Below the pieces are notes generated by a model. It was not told the origin of the DNA, did not search any database, and worked only from the letters and a program-made list of their open reading frames with translations. Below are positions 10,060 through 19,800 of a stretch of 25,634 nucleotides of DNA, one piece after another. The DNA is taken from NCBI GenBank assembly GCA_004369085.1, contig ML210452.1:1-25634 (forward strand), given 5' to 3'. This stretch comes from Coprinopsis marcescibilis. Lineage: Eukaryota > Basidiomycota > Agaricomycetes > Agaricales > Psathyrellaceae. Position 1 is the first letter of the stretch. Every line of letters starts with the position of its first letter. Made by a program: the position numbers and the translations under genes.

Positions 10060-11461
10060 GCCGTTTGGATGCGAGCAACCTTAAGAAGGCTGATGGTTGC
10101 AAAAAGGCTTGACTTGCAGCCAAGGGTTTTTCCCAAATAGAGGGATTAGACTATAATGAAGTCTTCTTACCAGTCATCAGATTTGAGAGTGTTCAACTTG
10201 CACTTGCCTTATCTTCTTTAGAAGGATGGCACTCAACTGCACTGGATATTAAGAATGCATTCCTCTATGGTCCATTGGACAAAGAAATGTACATGCAACA
10301 ACCCAAAGGCTTTAAAGTCAAGGGCAAAGAAGGCAATGTTCTGTGCCTTCATAAAGCCCTTTATGGATTGAAGCAAGCCACCTTAGCCTGGTGGAAAGAA
10401 CTTGCCAAATCCATCATAGTATTGGGATTTCATTGTCGCAATGCCAACACAGGCATCTTCATCTGCTGTAATAAGGATGGTGTAGTTGTCCTTGTTGCAT
10501 ATGTAGATGATATCATCTTCTTCAGCCGGAATCATAATCTGATGCTGAAGATGAAGACTGAGTTTATGACCAAATGGGAATGCTGAGACCTTGGAAACCC
10601 AACAGAGTTTCTAAGGATGTGGATTAAAATTGCAAACAGCAAAGTACACCTTGATAAATGAGCTTATCTTGACAAGATTGTTACCAGATTTAGCATGCAA
10701 ATGCCAAGCCTGCTTGAACCCCTATGGTTGAAGGGTATAAACCGCTCACTAATACTGCACCAGTTAATCCTGAACCCAGATCAAAGTTTCAGTCCATCAT
10801 TTGATCCCTTCTTTACCTCATGTTGGGTACACATCCCAAAATATGTTATGCCATTACAACTCTGGCACAGTCCTCTGCCAATCCATTGCAAGAACATCTT
10901 GATTGAGCAATGTATATCTTCAAGTACCTTTTGGGAACAAAGAATTATGCTATGATCTATGATGGAAAAGAAGGAGAAGGTCTTATTGGCTACACTGACT
11001 CTGACTATGCCAAAGATCTGAATAATTGGAGATCTATCACTGGCAATGTCATTATGCTAGCTGGATGCACCATATCATGGCGATCATGCACACAGAAAGC
11101 TGTTGCGCAATCCAGCACCAAAGTAGAGTACATGGCCCTTGCTGAATTATCAAAGCAGGTCATGTGGATTAAAAATCTATTTGGCGAATTAGGCATAAAT
11201 CTGCCTGCTGTTCCAGTTTGCTCTGATAACCAAGGAGCAATATTTGATGCTTCAAATGCTATCCAAGAAAAGTGAATCAAGCATATTGATGTTCACTACC
11301 ACTACATTTGTGAATGTGTGGAGGATGGTAATATTGAAGTGTTGTTCACTCCAGGCAATGAAAACCCTGCAGACATGTTCACCAAAGCCTTAAGTTGGGT
11401 TAAGTTTGAATGCTTTCGCCAGAAGATTAGTCTAGTTATCTACTCTTCTAAGAATGCTTAG
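10060..11461 (+). pseudogene. Ty1/copia pol fragment (reverse transcriptase and RNase H)
   Basis: The 3' half of a copia polyprotein. It starts near the RT N-terminus (KADG..LAAKGFSQIEGLDYNEVF) and carries SALDIKNAFLYG-like sequence, MYMQQPKGF, LHKALYGLKQA and the catalytic YVDDI. RNase H follows: GYTDSDYAKDLNNWRSITG, SSTKVEYMALAE, CSDNQGAIFDASNAIQEK, HYHYICECVEDGNIEV and NPADMFTKAL. The frame ends at TAG 11459-11461, 23 bp before the polypurine tract. Gag, protease and integrase are missing. Stops interrupt it at 10110 (TGA), 10584 (TGA), near 10660 and at 11273 (TGA). The middle section (about 10690-10900) is shifted in frame and poorly conserved. Not functional. Confidence 0.9.
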
Positions 11462-11484
11462 ATTGCCTACACAGGCAACCACAC

Positions 11485-11493
11485 AAGGGGGAG
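11485..11493 (+). promoter_or_regulatory. Copia polypurine tract
   Basis: AAGGGGGAG immediately before TGTTGAAC, in the position where plus-strand DNA synthesis is primed at the 3' LTR edge of LTR retrotransposons. It confirms the LTR start at 11494. Confidence 0.8.
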
Positions 11494-11810
11494 TGTTGAA
11501 CTTAGAACAATTGACTACACTTATGTCATGCTCATGACTAAGTGAATATGCTGATGTCATATACATATGTGACTAAAGTATTACAAACCATGACACATCC
11601 ACCTGCATCATTATAACTCACACCAACTCATACTTGAGTCTAGACTATGCTGGAACATTCTAGCAATGTCTATTTATATATTTACTTATCACATGTAGCA
11701 TGTAACTTGATTACTAATACAATTGTAGAATAGGTATATAAGGGCTGTAGTTTAGCCCTATACAAAATACACTTCTTGGCTCTCAACTACCACTAGCTAA
11801 GCTATCTAGC
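11494..11810 (+). mobile_element. Copia 3' LTR (end uncertain)
   Basis: The LTR begins TGTTGAACTTAGAAC right after the polypurine tract. It contains a TATA-like box (GGTATATAAGGGC near 11735). It stops where gypsy integrase coding begins. A TAGCA at about 11807-11811 could be the natural TG..CA end, or the LTR may be cut off. With no 5' LTR in view, neither the true length nor a target duplication can be tested. Confidence 0.7.
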
Positions 11811-12620
11811 AATTTGGAATTGACTCTTGATTATCCACTGCTTATCATCCCCAAACAGATGGACTATCCAAACAAGGACTTCAAGAGGTGCAGACCTTCT
11901 TAGGGATCTATTGCATTAATCATTCCGAAACCTGGAAGTATCACCTTCCTATCCTGGAATTCACCTGGAACAACAGACAACATGCAGACAACGAGAAAAC
12001 CCCATTCAAGCTAATTATGGGACTCCAACCACAAGGAATCCCTAAGACCTTCAAAATCTCAAACATTCCATCTGTCACTGAAAGAATGGAAAACCTCACC
12101 ATGGCCTGGAGAGAAGCCCTCGCTGCACATGAACTAGCCAGACAACAAATGATCCAACAAAGCCAAAACGAAGTACAGCCATTTAAACTCAGAGAAAAGG
12201 TGTAGTTAGAAGCAAAGAACCTCAACAGGTGATACCTATCCAACAAGATCTGACCAAGAAGAGAAGGCCCCTTTGAGATAACAGAAGTCATTGGACCAGT
12301 CTCTTATCGGCTCAAACTCCCAACTCAATGGAAGATACACAACATCTTTCATACAATCTGGCTATCACCCTATAAAGAAACTGAACTCCACAGACCGAAT
12401 CACACAACACCTCCACCTGACCTTATCAACAACAAAGAAGAATAACAAAGTGGAATTGATTCTTAACCATAAAAGGAAAGGAAGAGGTTTTCTTTATCTC
12501 GTCCAATGGAAAGGCTACCCAATATCTGAAGCCTCATGGGAGCCTAAAGGACACTTGACCAATGCCACTCAAATTCTGGAAGAATACAAACAACAACACA
12601 ACATTCCTTTCCCTCTTTAA
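11811..12620 (+). pseudogene. Ty3/gypsy chromovirus integrase C-terminus and chromodomain
   Basis: The pol remnant opens inside the integrase core (GIDS, stop, LSTAYHPQTDG). It continues with the core C-terminal part (WKYHLPILEFTWNNRQHA, TPFKLIMGLQP), a helical region, and the C-terminal module [19 protein letters not shown] followed by [16 protein letters not shown]. It ends in a chromodomain (ILNHKRKGRGFLYLVQWKGY, then SEASWEP), which marks the chromovirus lineage and is thought to steer insertion to modified histones. Stops: TGA 11828, TAG 12203, TGA 12230, TGA 12251. A +1 frameshift at about 12443 (GAATAACAAAG) separates integrase from chromodomain. Everything upstream of the integrase is gone. 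Confidence 0.9.
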
Positions 12621-12667
12621 AAAAGAGAAAGAAACAACTGCTTCAAACCCCAATCTATTCCATCAAA

Positions 12668-13840
12668 TTGATTAAACCTTCTCAATTAACCACCACAACA
12701 ATAACTTCCTTCACCGAACACTGCAACCCTGAGATGACTACCTATGAACTCAACCTCAACATCTCTCAAGACCTCCTTGACAATTGCACTACCTCTGATC
12801 ACCCCCTCTACACCAACACCAATGGACAATGGGAACACCCTCCTAAATGATGAGACTCGAGGTTTGGATACATCAAGAACTTTGAAGGACGTCCCGACTT
12901 TGATGGAACCTTTTGAACAGCCAAGAATGATGAAGAGAAATGAATTGCCAACCTTTACTATCAAAGCATTTCTCCCCAACAACTCTTGTCAATTCCCCAC
13001 CATTGTTTCAATCCCATGTTTGCTGACAAATATGATAACAATATCTCACCAATCTCAACCTCTATCACACCTTTCAACGGAACGTACAACATAGAGAGAA
13101 CACCTATACCATGATTTGCAAGGCACAGGAGCATCTACACACCATGGAAGACCTTCACAAAGTTACAACAGAGATGGACTCAATGCTCAAAGAACATTTC
13201 CTTGAACTCCTCAAAAAGTGAGACCTTGCCTTTCATCAACAGGAGAAAGAATGGGATAACATTCATTGGGTCAGTGGCAAATTCATAAAGTCCGATAAAA
13301 CTGATACCTCCATACCACCATTTCCAACCCCACCTCCACTTCCCCAGACCAGACATCCACTCCTGGACCTTTGAGTAAAGGAAAAGAAAGTACCATACCT
13401 CCCTTCAACTATCAAGAACCTTGACCCTATCCCAAGATCATACTGACAATCCCTGGAAGTACAGCTTCTGAATGAAGAGATCTGTCGAACCATCAAAACA
13501 CTTTGCAAAAGTCAAGAAATAAGCAGAGAAACTGACACTCCCCAATCTTCTCCGTCAATCTCTCCATTCCTAACACCATGAAGTCAGAACACCCCTGACA
13601 ATCAGACCACTGAACCCCAGCTCAAAACAATGCTACCCCTGGATCATCCCAACAACCCAATTACAGCCCAACAACTCAGAAGATGGATCCATGGAATCCA
13701 GCCTCAATGCATCAAACTGACACCATCGAAAATGCCATCGCTGCACACTACCCAGGCAATATGCCAAATACTGTCCAACTTCACCCAATTGCCCCAGTTG
13801 CAAAACCTTCTGACCAAATCATCAATATGATAGTTGGGAC
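12668..13840 (+). pseudogene. Degenerate extra ORF between gypsy pol and 3' LTR
   Basis: About 1.2 kb between the chromodomain stop and the LTR still reads as decayed protein, switching frame at least twice. Segments include EMTTYELNLNISQDLLDNC, GYIKNFEGRPDFDGTF, SISPQQLLSIPHHCFNPMF, a helical charged stretch HTMEDLHKVTTEMDSMLKEH then FLELLKK, and DLAFHQQEKEWDNIHW. A Pro-rich section follows. The stops lie where an Arg CGA codon could have been (for example LKK, stop, DLAFH at about 13220). I do not recognise the protein. It could be a gag-like or accessory ORF carried downstream of pol, or a captured host sequence. Confidence 0.45.
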
Positions 13841-13990
13841 TTTTGACAAATCAAAAAATGACAAGAAGAAGAGCTCAGGAGACCAGATCAGCATGACAAC
13901 AGCAACAACCTCAATGCCAATGTCTATGACTATGACAGCGACAGATGCAACATCTATGACCACTACTAAATTAAGGAGAGTTTCAGAGAT

Positions 13991-14002
13991 AAGTGGGGGT
14001 AA
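13991..14002 (+). promoter_or_regulatory. Gypsy polypurine tract region
   Basis: AAGTGGGGGTAA lies directly before the LTR start TGTTATG. It is a purine-rich block at the expected primer site, slightly interrupted by T residues. Confidence 0.6.
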
Positions 14003-14408
14003 TGTTATGTCTATGGGTGTCTTCAAAGAAGACCTCGATTGGCTGATAACAAAGGAACATGAGTTGAGGTCAGAAGGTCTTATCAGATACTGTTTTTCTT
14101 GATAATGGATATGAGGATAGATAAGAATAGTGTTTATAGTACAATAATGGATGGACCTATTGATTATATCTGTAGGAGATAACAGAACTGTATTTAAACG
14201 TACCTTATTAGGTAGTTGTACTGTATGTAGCTTTGATCTCATTTCACTTGTATCTACAAGTAGTCCTGCAATATGAGTTCTCTTACTTGTCTTACTCCAT
14301 CTTAATCCGAACACTTGATCTGTCTCAATGTTAGTTCGTTGCGACTTCTCTCACTTATCTCAAGACTACTGAACGACTAAGGCATACTACTTGCCTTGTG
14401 TCGTAACA
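14003..14408 (+). mobile_element. Ty3/gypsy 3' LTR
   Basis: A 406-bp LTR from TGTTATGT to CGTAACA, matching the solo LTR at 2401-2803 over its whole length. It has a TATTTAAA box-like sequence near 14190. The next five bases are GAGTC, the right copy of the expected target duplication; the left copy is lost with the missing 5' half. The LTR sits against a probable Harbinger transposase fragment, so the element probably inserted into that older transposon. Confidence 0.9.
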
Positions 14409-14769
14409 GAGTCTGGATGAGGAATTCATGTGGTGTTCCAAGCATTCTTGAATCTGGAATTCTGTATCAGGTCAAATGTTTCGACATTAAATCCCATCAT
14501 AGTGATATACACTCTGTCACTCCTTCCCCAATACAGCACCTGCCATGGCATCTTGCTGTGGGGATCTGGGAGTAGATCCTCAGGGACAAGATACTGATGT
14601 TGTCAACACCAGCATTTGTTGTGGATTTCCCTCCCTTCTCAGCCCCATACACCATTTCCCCAACAGCAGCAGCTGCCATTGTGTACTCCTCCCCCCCTTC
14701 CTCTTCCTCTCCTTCCTGTTCATCCAGAATGAATCACTGCACAAAGTCAAGGTTGTCAGAATATGGCAT
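14409..14769 (-). pseudogene. Probable PIF/Harbinger-type transposase N-terminal fragment
   Basis: The minus strand starts at a possible Met at 14769 (MPYSDNLDFVQ, stop, FILDEQEGEEEEGGEEYTMA). It then shifts frame near 14610 and continues QYLVPEDLLPDPHSKMPWQ, VLYWGRSDRVYITMMGFNVE, TFDLIQNSRFKNAWNTT and, after a TGA, IPHPDS. The order of an acidic N-terminus, a YL..DLLP.P block, PWQ.LY and D.V.ITMMGF.VETF resembles, from memory, the N-terminal part of fungal Harbinger (DDE_Tnp_4) proteins. The catalytic domain is missing because the gypsy LTR cuts it off at 14408. Family assignment is moderately sure; coding origin is more so. Confidence 0.5.
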
Positions 14770-14908
14770 CGGATAAGAGATGCTGGAGATAGGGGCACTG
14801 TGCCATGCTGCCCATTTTGGATTCACAGTGGTTGATTCAAATCCTAAAGTGGTTGGTGGTTTAGAAAACTCATCTCAAATTTTGTTTCTATACATGGTGG
14901 AAAGTGGG

Positions 14909-14961
14909 TGACATTCAGTATCGATTTAGAATCCATAATTATTCTCTAAACCTAGATAGCC
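14909..14961 (+). repeat. 53-bp repeat, left copy (inverted relative to 20713-20765)
   Basis: Begins TGACATTCAGTATCGATTTA and ends AACCTAGATAGCC. It matches the reverse complement of 20713-20765 at 49 of 53 positions by eye. The core carries a small palindrome around ATAATTAT. Nature unknown; it could be a MITE fragment or an old terminal repeat. Confidence 0.7.
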
Positions 14962-15378
14962 ATCAAATGGAGCTCAAATATTAACCCTTGCCCCAAATCG
15001 TACATCCGTATCCCAATCTAGGATATAGGTTTTCTAAATACATCAAATCATTGCCAATGCACCCTGCCCCTTGTACCTTTCATCCCCCCCCCCCATAGTG
15101 AGGCCATCCTGTGGTGTTAGAAACCCCCAAAAACATGATTCTGACATCTATAGCTTGGGAGAGAAAGATTTTGAGGTGTGAAATTTGTCCATAGACCTCT
15201 GCGTAAGGCTGACAAGCTACACTTTGCACATTTTGTAGGGTGTACGCAATACACAGATTCAAAGGACTACACCACAGCTCCAACAACGCATACAAAGGTG
15301 CTGCAGAGTCATCCCTTAACATTTTTGCAGCATTAGATGCAAGTTTAACCCTGCAGTTTGGGTAGACATAACTTTGAG

Positions 15379-15405
15379 GGGAAACAGCTGAGACAGCTGT
15401 TTCCC
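15379..15405. repeat. Perfect 12-bp hairpin
   Basis: GGGAAACAGCTG, three-base loop AGA, CAGCTGTTTCCC. It is a perfect inverted repeat about 20 bp outside the mariner left end and not part of its terminal repeat. Confidence 0.75.
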
Positions 15406-15427
15406 TATTGGGATGGAATCTCGTTTA

Positions 15428-16762
15428 CACAGCATTCACAAAAGTGACTGAACAGCACGTGATCGAGGCGTGTTGCATTGTCCTTGCACGGCATCCTGTT
15501 CAAAGTAGACCAGGAATTTTGGTCTCATTATTGCATGTATATCTATGTAGAGCCTATAGTAGCTTCCTATAGTACATATGTATAACTGTGAAGCATTAAT
15601 ACTTGATGTGAGATCCCTCTGCTGCAATAATTGCAGTGACACGATTTGACATTGTATTGGTGTGCTTATTGATTGTTTCAACGTCAATGGACTCCCAGGC
15701 TGACTTGACAGCACTAATAAGCTGCGGAACTGTGGTTGGTCAGCGTGGCAAGGCACATATGATGACTTTGAGGTCATTCCAGAGTGGCTTGATGGGATTA
15801 ACATCAGGAGATGATGGCAGATGCAGGAACAATTTGATGTTATGATCAGACAACCACTTCTTCGTCAATTTTGCAGTGTGACATGGCGCGTTATCCTGCT
15901 GAAAGACCAACTCCGGCTTCCCTCTCTTCATTTTGTAGTAGTAGCTGTTAAGTGCACCCTCCAGCACCTGAGAAATATACCTTTCTTTGTTCATCCCTCC
16001 CCCCTTCCCTCCAGGATATTCCAACACCACAAGTGGCCCTTTCTTTCCTCTCATTATGCAGCCCCAGACCATGACACAAAGATTTGATTGCTTGAATGTT
16101 GGAATAGTGCAGTTTTCATTGAATTCTTCATCTGATTGTCACGTAATCCAAATTCTCCCATGGCTGTCATCAAGGTGAGCATAGCATTCATCTGACCATA
16201 TGACATTCTCCTACTTCTTGTCTTCATAATCCTTGAACTCCTGTGCCCATGCCAGCCTTTTCTTCTTCTGCAATTGTGTGAGGAAGGGGGTCTTGTGTGC
16301 AACCTGTTTGCAGTACCCTTCCTTTGCTGCAAGATCATGAACGATGCAATCACTGATGTTGTTTGGGAGTTCCTGGGCAACCTCCGCAAAGGGTTTTCTC
16401 TGATTTGTCTTCACCTCCTGCATCATCAAATGTTCCCCACACGGTGTCAGCTTCTGAGGCCGCCCTGAGCGAGGCTTATTCTTGCATGAGCCCGTCTTGT
16501 TGAACTTTTTCCAGATGCCTGATGTGGTGGATGGTGCCAGCCCAGCCAAGCATGCAGATTGATTGAGTTTTCCGGTTGCCTGCATTGCTCTGATGAATCT
16601 GTTCTTTTTGGGAGTATCATGTTCAATGCAAGGAGTCTTAGTTGTGGTCATTATGGGTAATGTGAGTGAGTAGTAAAGGAGTAGAGTACATAATTTCGAA
16701 CCACCACTAAATGCATGCCTCTTTCTGTCATGTGCTGTCCAGTCACTTTTGTGAATGCTGTG
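15428..16762 (-). mobile_element. Tc1/mariner element, full length, inactive
   Basis: A 1335-bp element bounded by 35-bp terminal inverted repeats. The left repeat (15428-15462) starts CACAGCATTCACAAAAGTGA; the right repeat (16728-16762) is its reverse complement with two mismatches (33 of 35). The dinucleotide TA flanks both ends (15426-15427 and 16763-16764), the standard Tc1/mariner target duplication. Similarity between the ends continues weakly inward (AGGCGTGTTGCATT against AGGCATGCATT). Structure is complete, but the transposase is broken. Confidence 0.95.
15596..16651 (-). pseudogene. Tc1/mariner DD34E transposase with catalytic E to K
   Basis: Read leftward from Met at 16651 (MTTTKTPCIEHDTPKKN). 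The N-terminus holds a helix-turn-helix pair (NQSACLAGLAPSTTSGIWKK and GRPQKLTP), then VIWSDECYAHLDDSHGRIW with the first catalytic Asp. VMVWGCIMRGKKGPLVV and FQQDNAPCHTA with the second Asp follow, then SSPDVNPIKPLWNDLK. Exactly 34 residues separate the second Asp from the third site, as in DD34E enzymes, but that residue is Lys (AAG, 15790-15788) instead of Glu. One frame runs throughout, ending IKY at TAA 15596-15598. It is broken by TAG 16213-16211, TGA 16141-16139 and TGA 15742-15740. The length of about 350 codons is normal for the family. Confidence 0.93.
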
Positions 16763-16764
16763 TA

Positions 16765-16859
16765 GAATGCTGGTTTGAGTCTGGAGGGGGGGTCGGGAGG
16801 CATCACCCAGATTAAAATCTAGGATGCAGGTTGGTTTGACAGATGGCTGATGGGGGACT
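16765..16859. other. Spacer between mariner and hAT-2
   Basis: About 95 bp without a gene. It contains AATCTAGGATGCAGGTT, which resembles AATCTAGGATATAGGTT at about 15015-15031 and, in part, the sequence right of hAT-2 (GAGGCATC then AATCTAGG). The flanking DNA thus seems to carry several pieces of one old repeat. Confidence 0.45.
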
Positions 16860-16867
16860 GCGCCACT

Positions 16868-19800
16868 TAGGGCCTAGCTTGGATCAGGTAATCCCCGGAC
16901 GGCAACCACAGTTGCTGTGTTCAGCGGATTGTGATGGTTTTGGCTGATTGTGGGAATGATTTCTGCAGTTATCTGTGGTTCGGTGGTTGTAACCATGAGA
17001 TTAGGTTCTTAATTTGGTTTTCTGTGGAGATAAGCCATGACAACACCTGATAACAGTTTTGCATTTCTTTTCTTTGCTCCCCCACCTGCTTTGTGCTGTG
17101 AGACATTGTTGACATGCCCCTGAGAGGCAGAGGATCCAATAGGCAAGGTAGTGGCACTGGCAAAGGCAGTGGGAAAGCCCAAACCTCCTCTGAGGCTGTA
17201 CCTGGAAATACTGCTGCCACAGCTGGTTCTGTGCCCAGCCCACCAACTGATACACTGTGCCACCCTCCCAAGATACCTATTTTCCCTTCATACCAGTCTG
17301 GACCAGTGCAGCCAACCCCTGGAAATGTCTTTCTTGATGATAATGCTGAATATATCAACATGTCTCATGTCTCACCAGCCTCGTCTGATGCTGAGGATGC
17401 TAGACCTGCTAGACCTGTCTCAGGCCCAAGTGCTGGTGCTGTTGACATCTCTCCTATCAAGAAGCATCGCACCGCTGATGGCATTGGCAAGTGGGATGAT
17501 TCTCGTGTCTGGGATATGGATGATGAGTGTATTATTGGCATGTATTTTATATTTTTGAGAAATTGTTGAAAAATTCATAGATTTATTGCAGAGGCAGCTT
17601 GGGCCACCTGGATCTCTGATGTTTACAACCATTTTGACATTGGGATTGAGCGTTTGCCATACTCAACACCAGGGGCTGGTGACAGGTACATCAACCTCAC
17701 ATTTACTTGCAAGTTAGATCCAGCAAACCATCCTGCACATACCCACAGCTGGATGGTTACTGGTTCTGGTACTAGTAACCTGCGTACTGGTGTTGTAAAG
17801 TGTCTGGACTGCAATCATATTACTCAGCCATCTAAAGTGATCACCTACTCTCCTGAAAATCATTGTGCTTTGATTGCGCTGCTCGGAATCGGCCATTTAA
17901 CATGGTAGCTGATCCCAAGTATATTCAGGAGGTCCAGATGCTTCATTCAAACACCCCTATCTCACATCCATCAACTGTTTCTACAGACATCCAGCAGATT
18001 TATGTCACAATGTCAAATATTGTTTGTGACTATTTGGTGGTAAGCGCACTTACAATCAATATATTTACTACTACTCATATAAATATTTGTTCAGGCTACA
18101 GTTGCATCAGGGCTTCACTTGGTTCTGGATGGATGGACAGCAACACTTGTAGCATGCTATCCAGGGATTATTGTTGTTTGGTCTACAAACAGGATTGTCC
18201 ACCGCTGTATTCTGGAGTTCATCTGGTGCATTTACTAATATATTTGTGAAATAAATAATCTAATCATCCTAATTAGTCTTAAAGAAAGCCACCTGGGGAA
18301 TACTTGGCTCAGAAGATCAAAGACTGTGTTGAACAATTCCAAATTGCGGACAAGGTAAATTTGACTATATTATTTACCCCAAGTTATTAATGTTCCCAAT
18401 AGCTGTTGGTTGACCCTTTGCATGGATAATGCTGGAAACTGCTCAAAGGCTGCACGAGTCCTAGGCCTAAAGCTTCCATCATTTGGTGGGGATTCTGCTC
18501 GTCTTCGCTGTCTGGCTCATATTGTTAACCTTATTGGAAAGGTTAATTTAATTGTTTGATTTGTTGCATGTGACTAATATTTCTGCATACTTTAGACTTT
18601 CCTTTCATTCATTTTCAAGCAGAAAAAGACCAAGAAAGTTGTGAAACATGCTGAATCTGATAGTAAGTATTTAATCTTGATTTATAGGTGATTTTGTATT
18701 TATTTAAATTTAGCCTCAGAATTGGTTATTGAAGATGATGGGGGTGATTCTGAGGAAGATGAGGCAGTTAATGAGGAGTCTTTGGAGGTAGCTATGGCAG
18801 TGGAGGCTGAAGGTGGTGACGATGGAGCAGAAACTCATAACACAGCAATTGCGAGCACAATGTGTCAAACAGCCATTGAAAAAATGGCAGATGATGGTGT
18901 CGTGATTGATCCAGCTACAGAAAAGGCAGCATTAAGTATTATCCCTTGGGTAGGTCTCTTTTTCATGAATATTAAATGTTTCTAATGTGCATGCAGGTGT
19001 CTGGCTTTGCTCGCCGAGTGCACAATAGTCCCACATTGAAAGAGCAGTTCAACAACCTTGTTGATGCTACTGACTCTCTTGAAGGGACTACACAGCAATT
19101 GGCTAGACAAGTTCCAACACGGTGGAACTCTGACTTAGCTTGCTTTCACCCACATGAGTTTTTCAGAACTGTTATCTCAGGCATGACAAGTACCAGTGGG
19201 CTTGGTTTATATGCATTATCACCACTTCAGTGGAATCTTCTGCATGATTTGATTGAAGTTCTCAAGGTACGCCGCTTAAACATTTTTGTTGTACCAATTG
19301 ATTACTAATAATTTTGCAAGCTTTTTGAGTTGCTCACAGACTTATTCTCCAAGCCAGATGTTCCGCTTATTGTTGACGTCTATCCACTTCTAACAAAGTT
19401 GGAGTGCTCTCTCAATGCCTTACAGGATGATACTCCACCTCCTGCAGGCTTGAATGGACAGGAGATTGATCATGAGCCAACAGACCCTGTTTTCCGTGTT
19501 GCAGACCAAGCTTCACTATTCATGGTGGAGAAATATTGGCCATTGCTCAATGAATGTGACTATTACTCTATTTCCATCCATACGTTTCATGTTTTTATTG
19601 GCTAAAATTTCAATTTTAATTATTTTCTAGTCATGTGCCCAGATTGTAAAGCCAAGTGGTTTACTAAGGCCAATGGTTTTCCAACAGGATTTGGAAGAAA
19701 GGTAGTGAAGAGGGATTGGGAGATTTTTAATGCTCGTTACTGAAAGGAGAAAATACCTTCTTCTGAGTGTTCCCGTTTGCAACTAAAAGATGGCAAAAAA

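Larger units (their letters stand above)
14770..15427. other. Spacer with repeats, no gene
   Basis: Contains the left copy of a 53-bp inverted repeat (14909-14961), a related direct-orientation stretch near 15013-15047 (CCAATCTAGGATATAGG, then TTTTCTAAATAC), an 11-base poly-C run (15084-15094) and a perfect hairpin at 15379-15405. No convincing coding sequence on either strand. Confidence 0.55.

Noticed and set aside
14545..14835. Plus-strand ORF of 96 codons
   Set aside because: It opposes the Harbinger-like fragment, which has the better protein similarity. The plus product is low-complexity Ser/Cys/Leu.
17151..17558. Second ORF overlapping the hAT-2 transposase start in another frame
   Set aside because: A shadow of the transposase N-terminus; no domain of its own.
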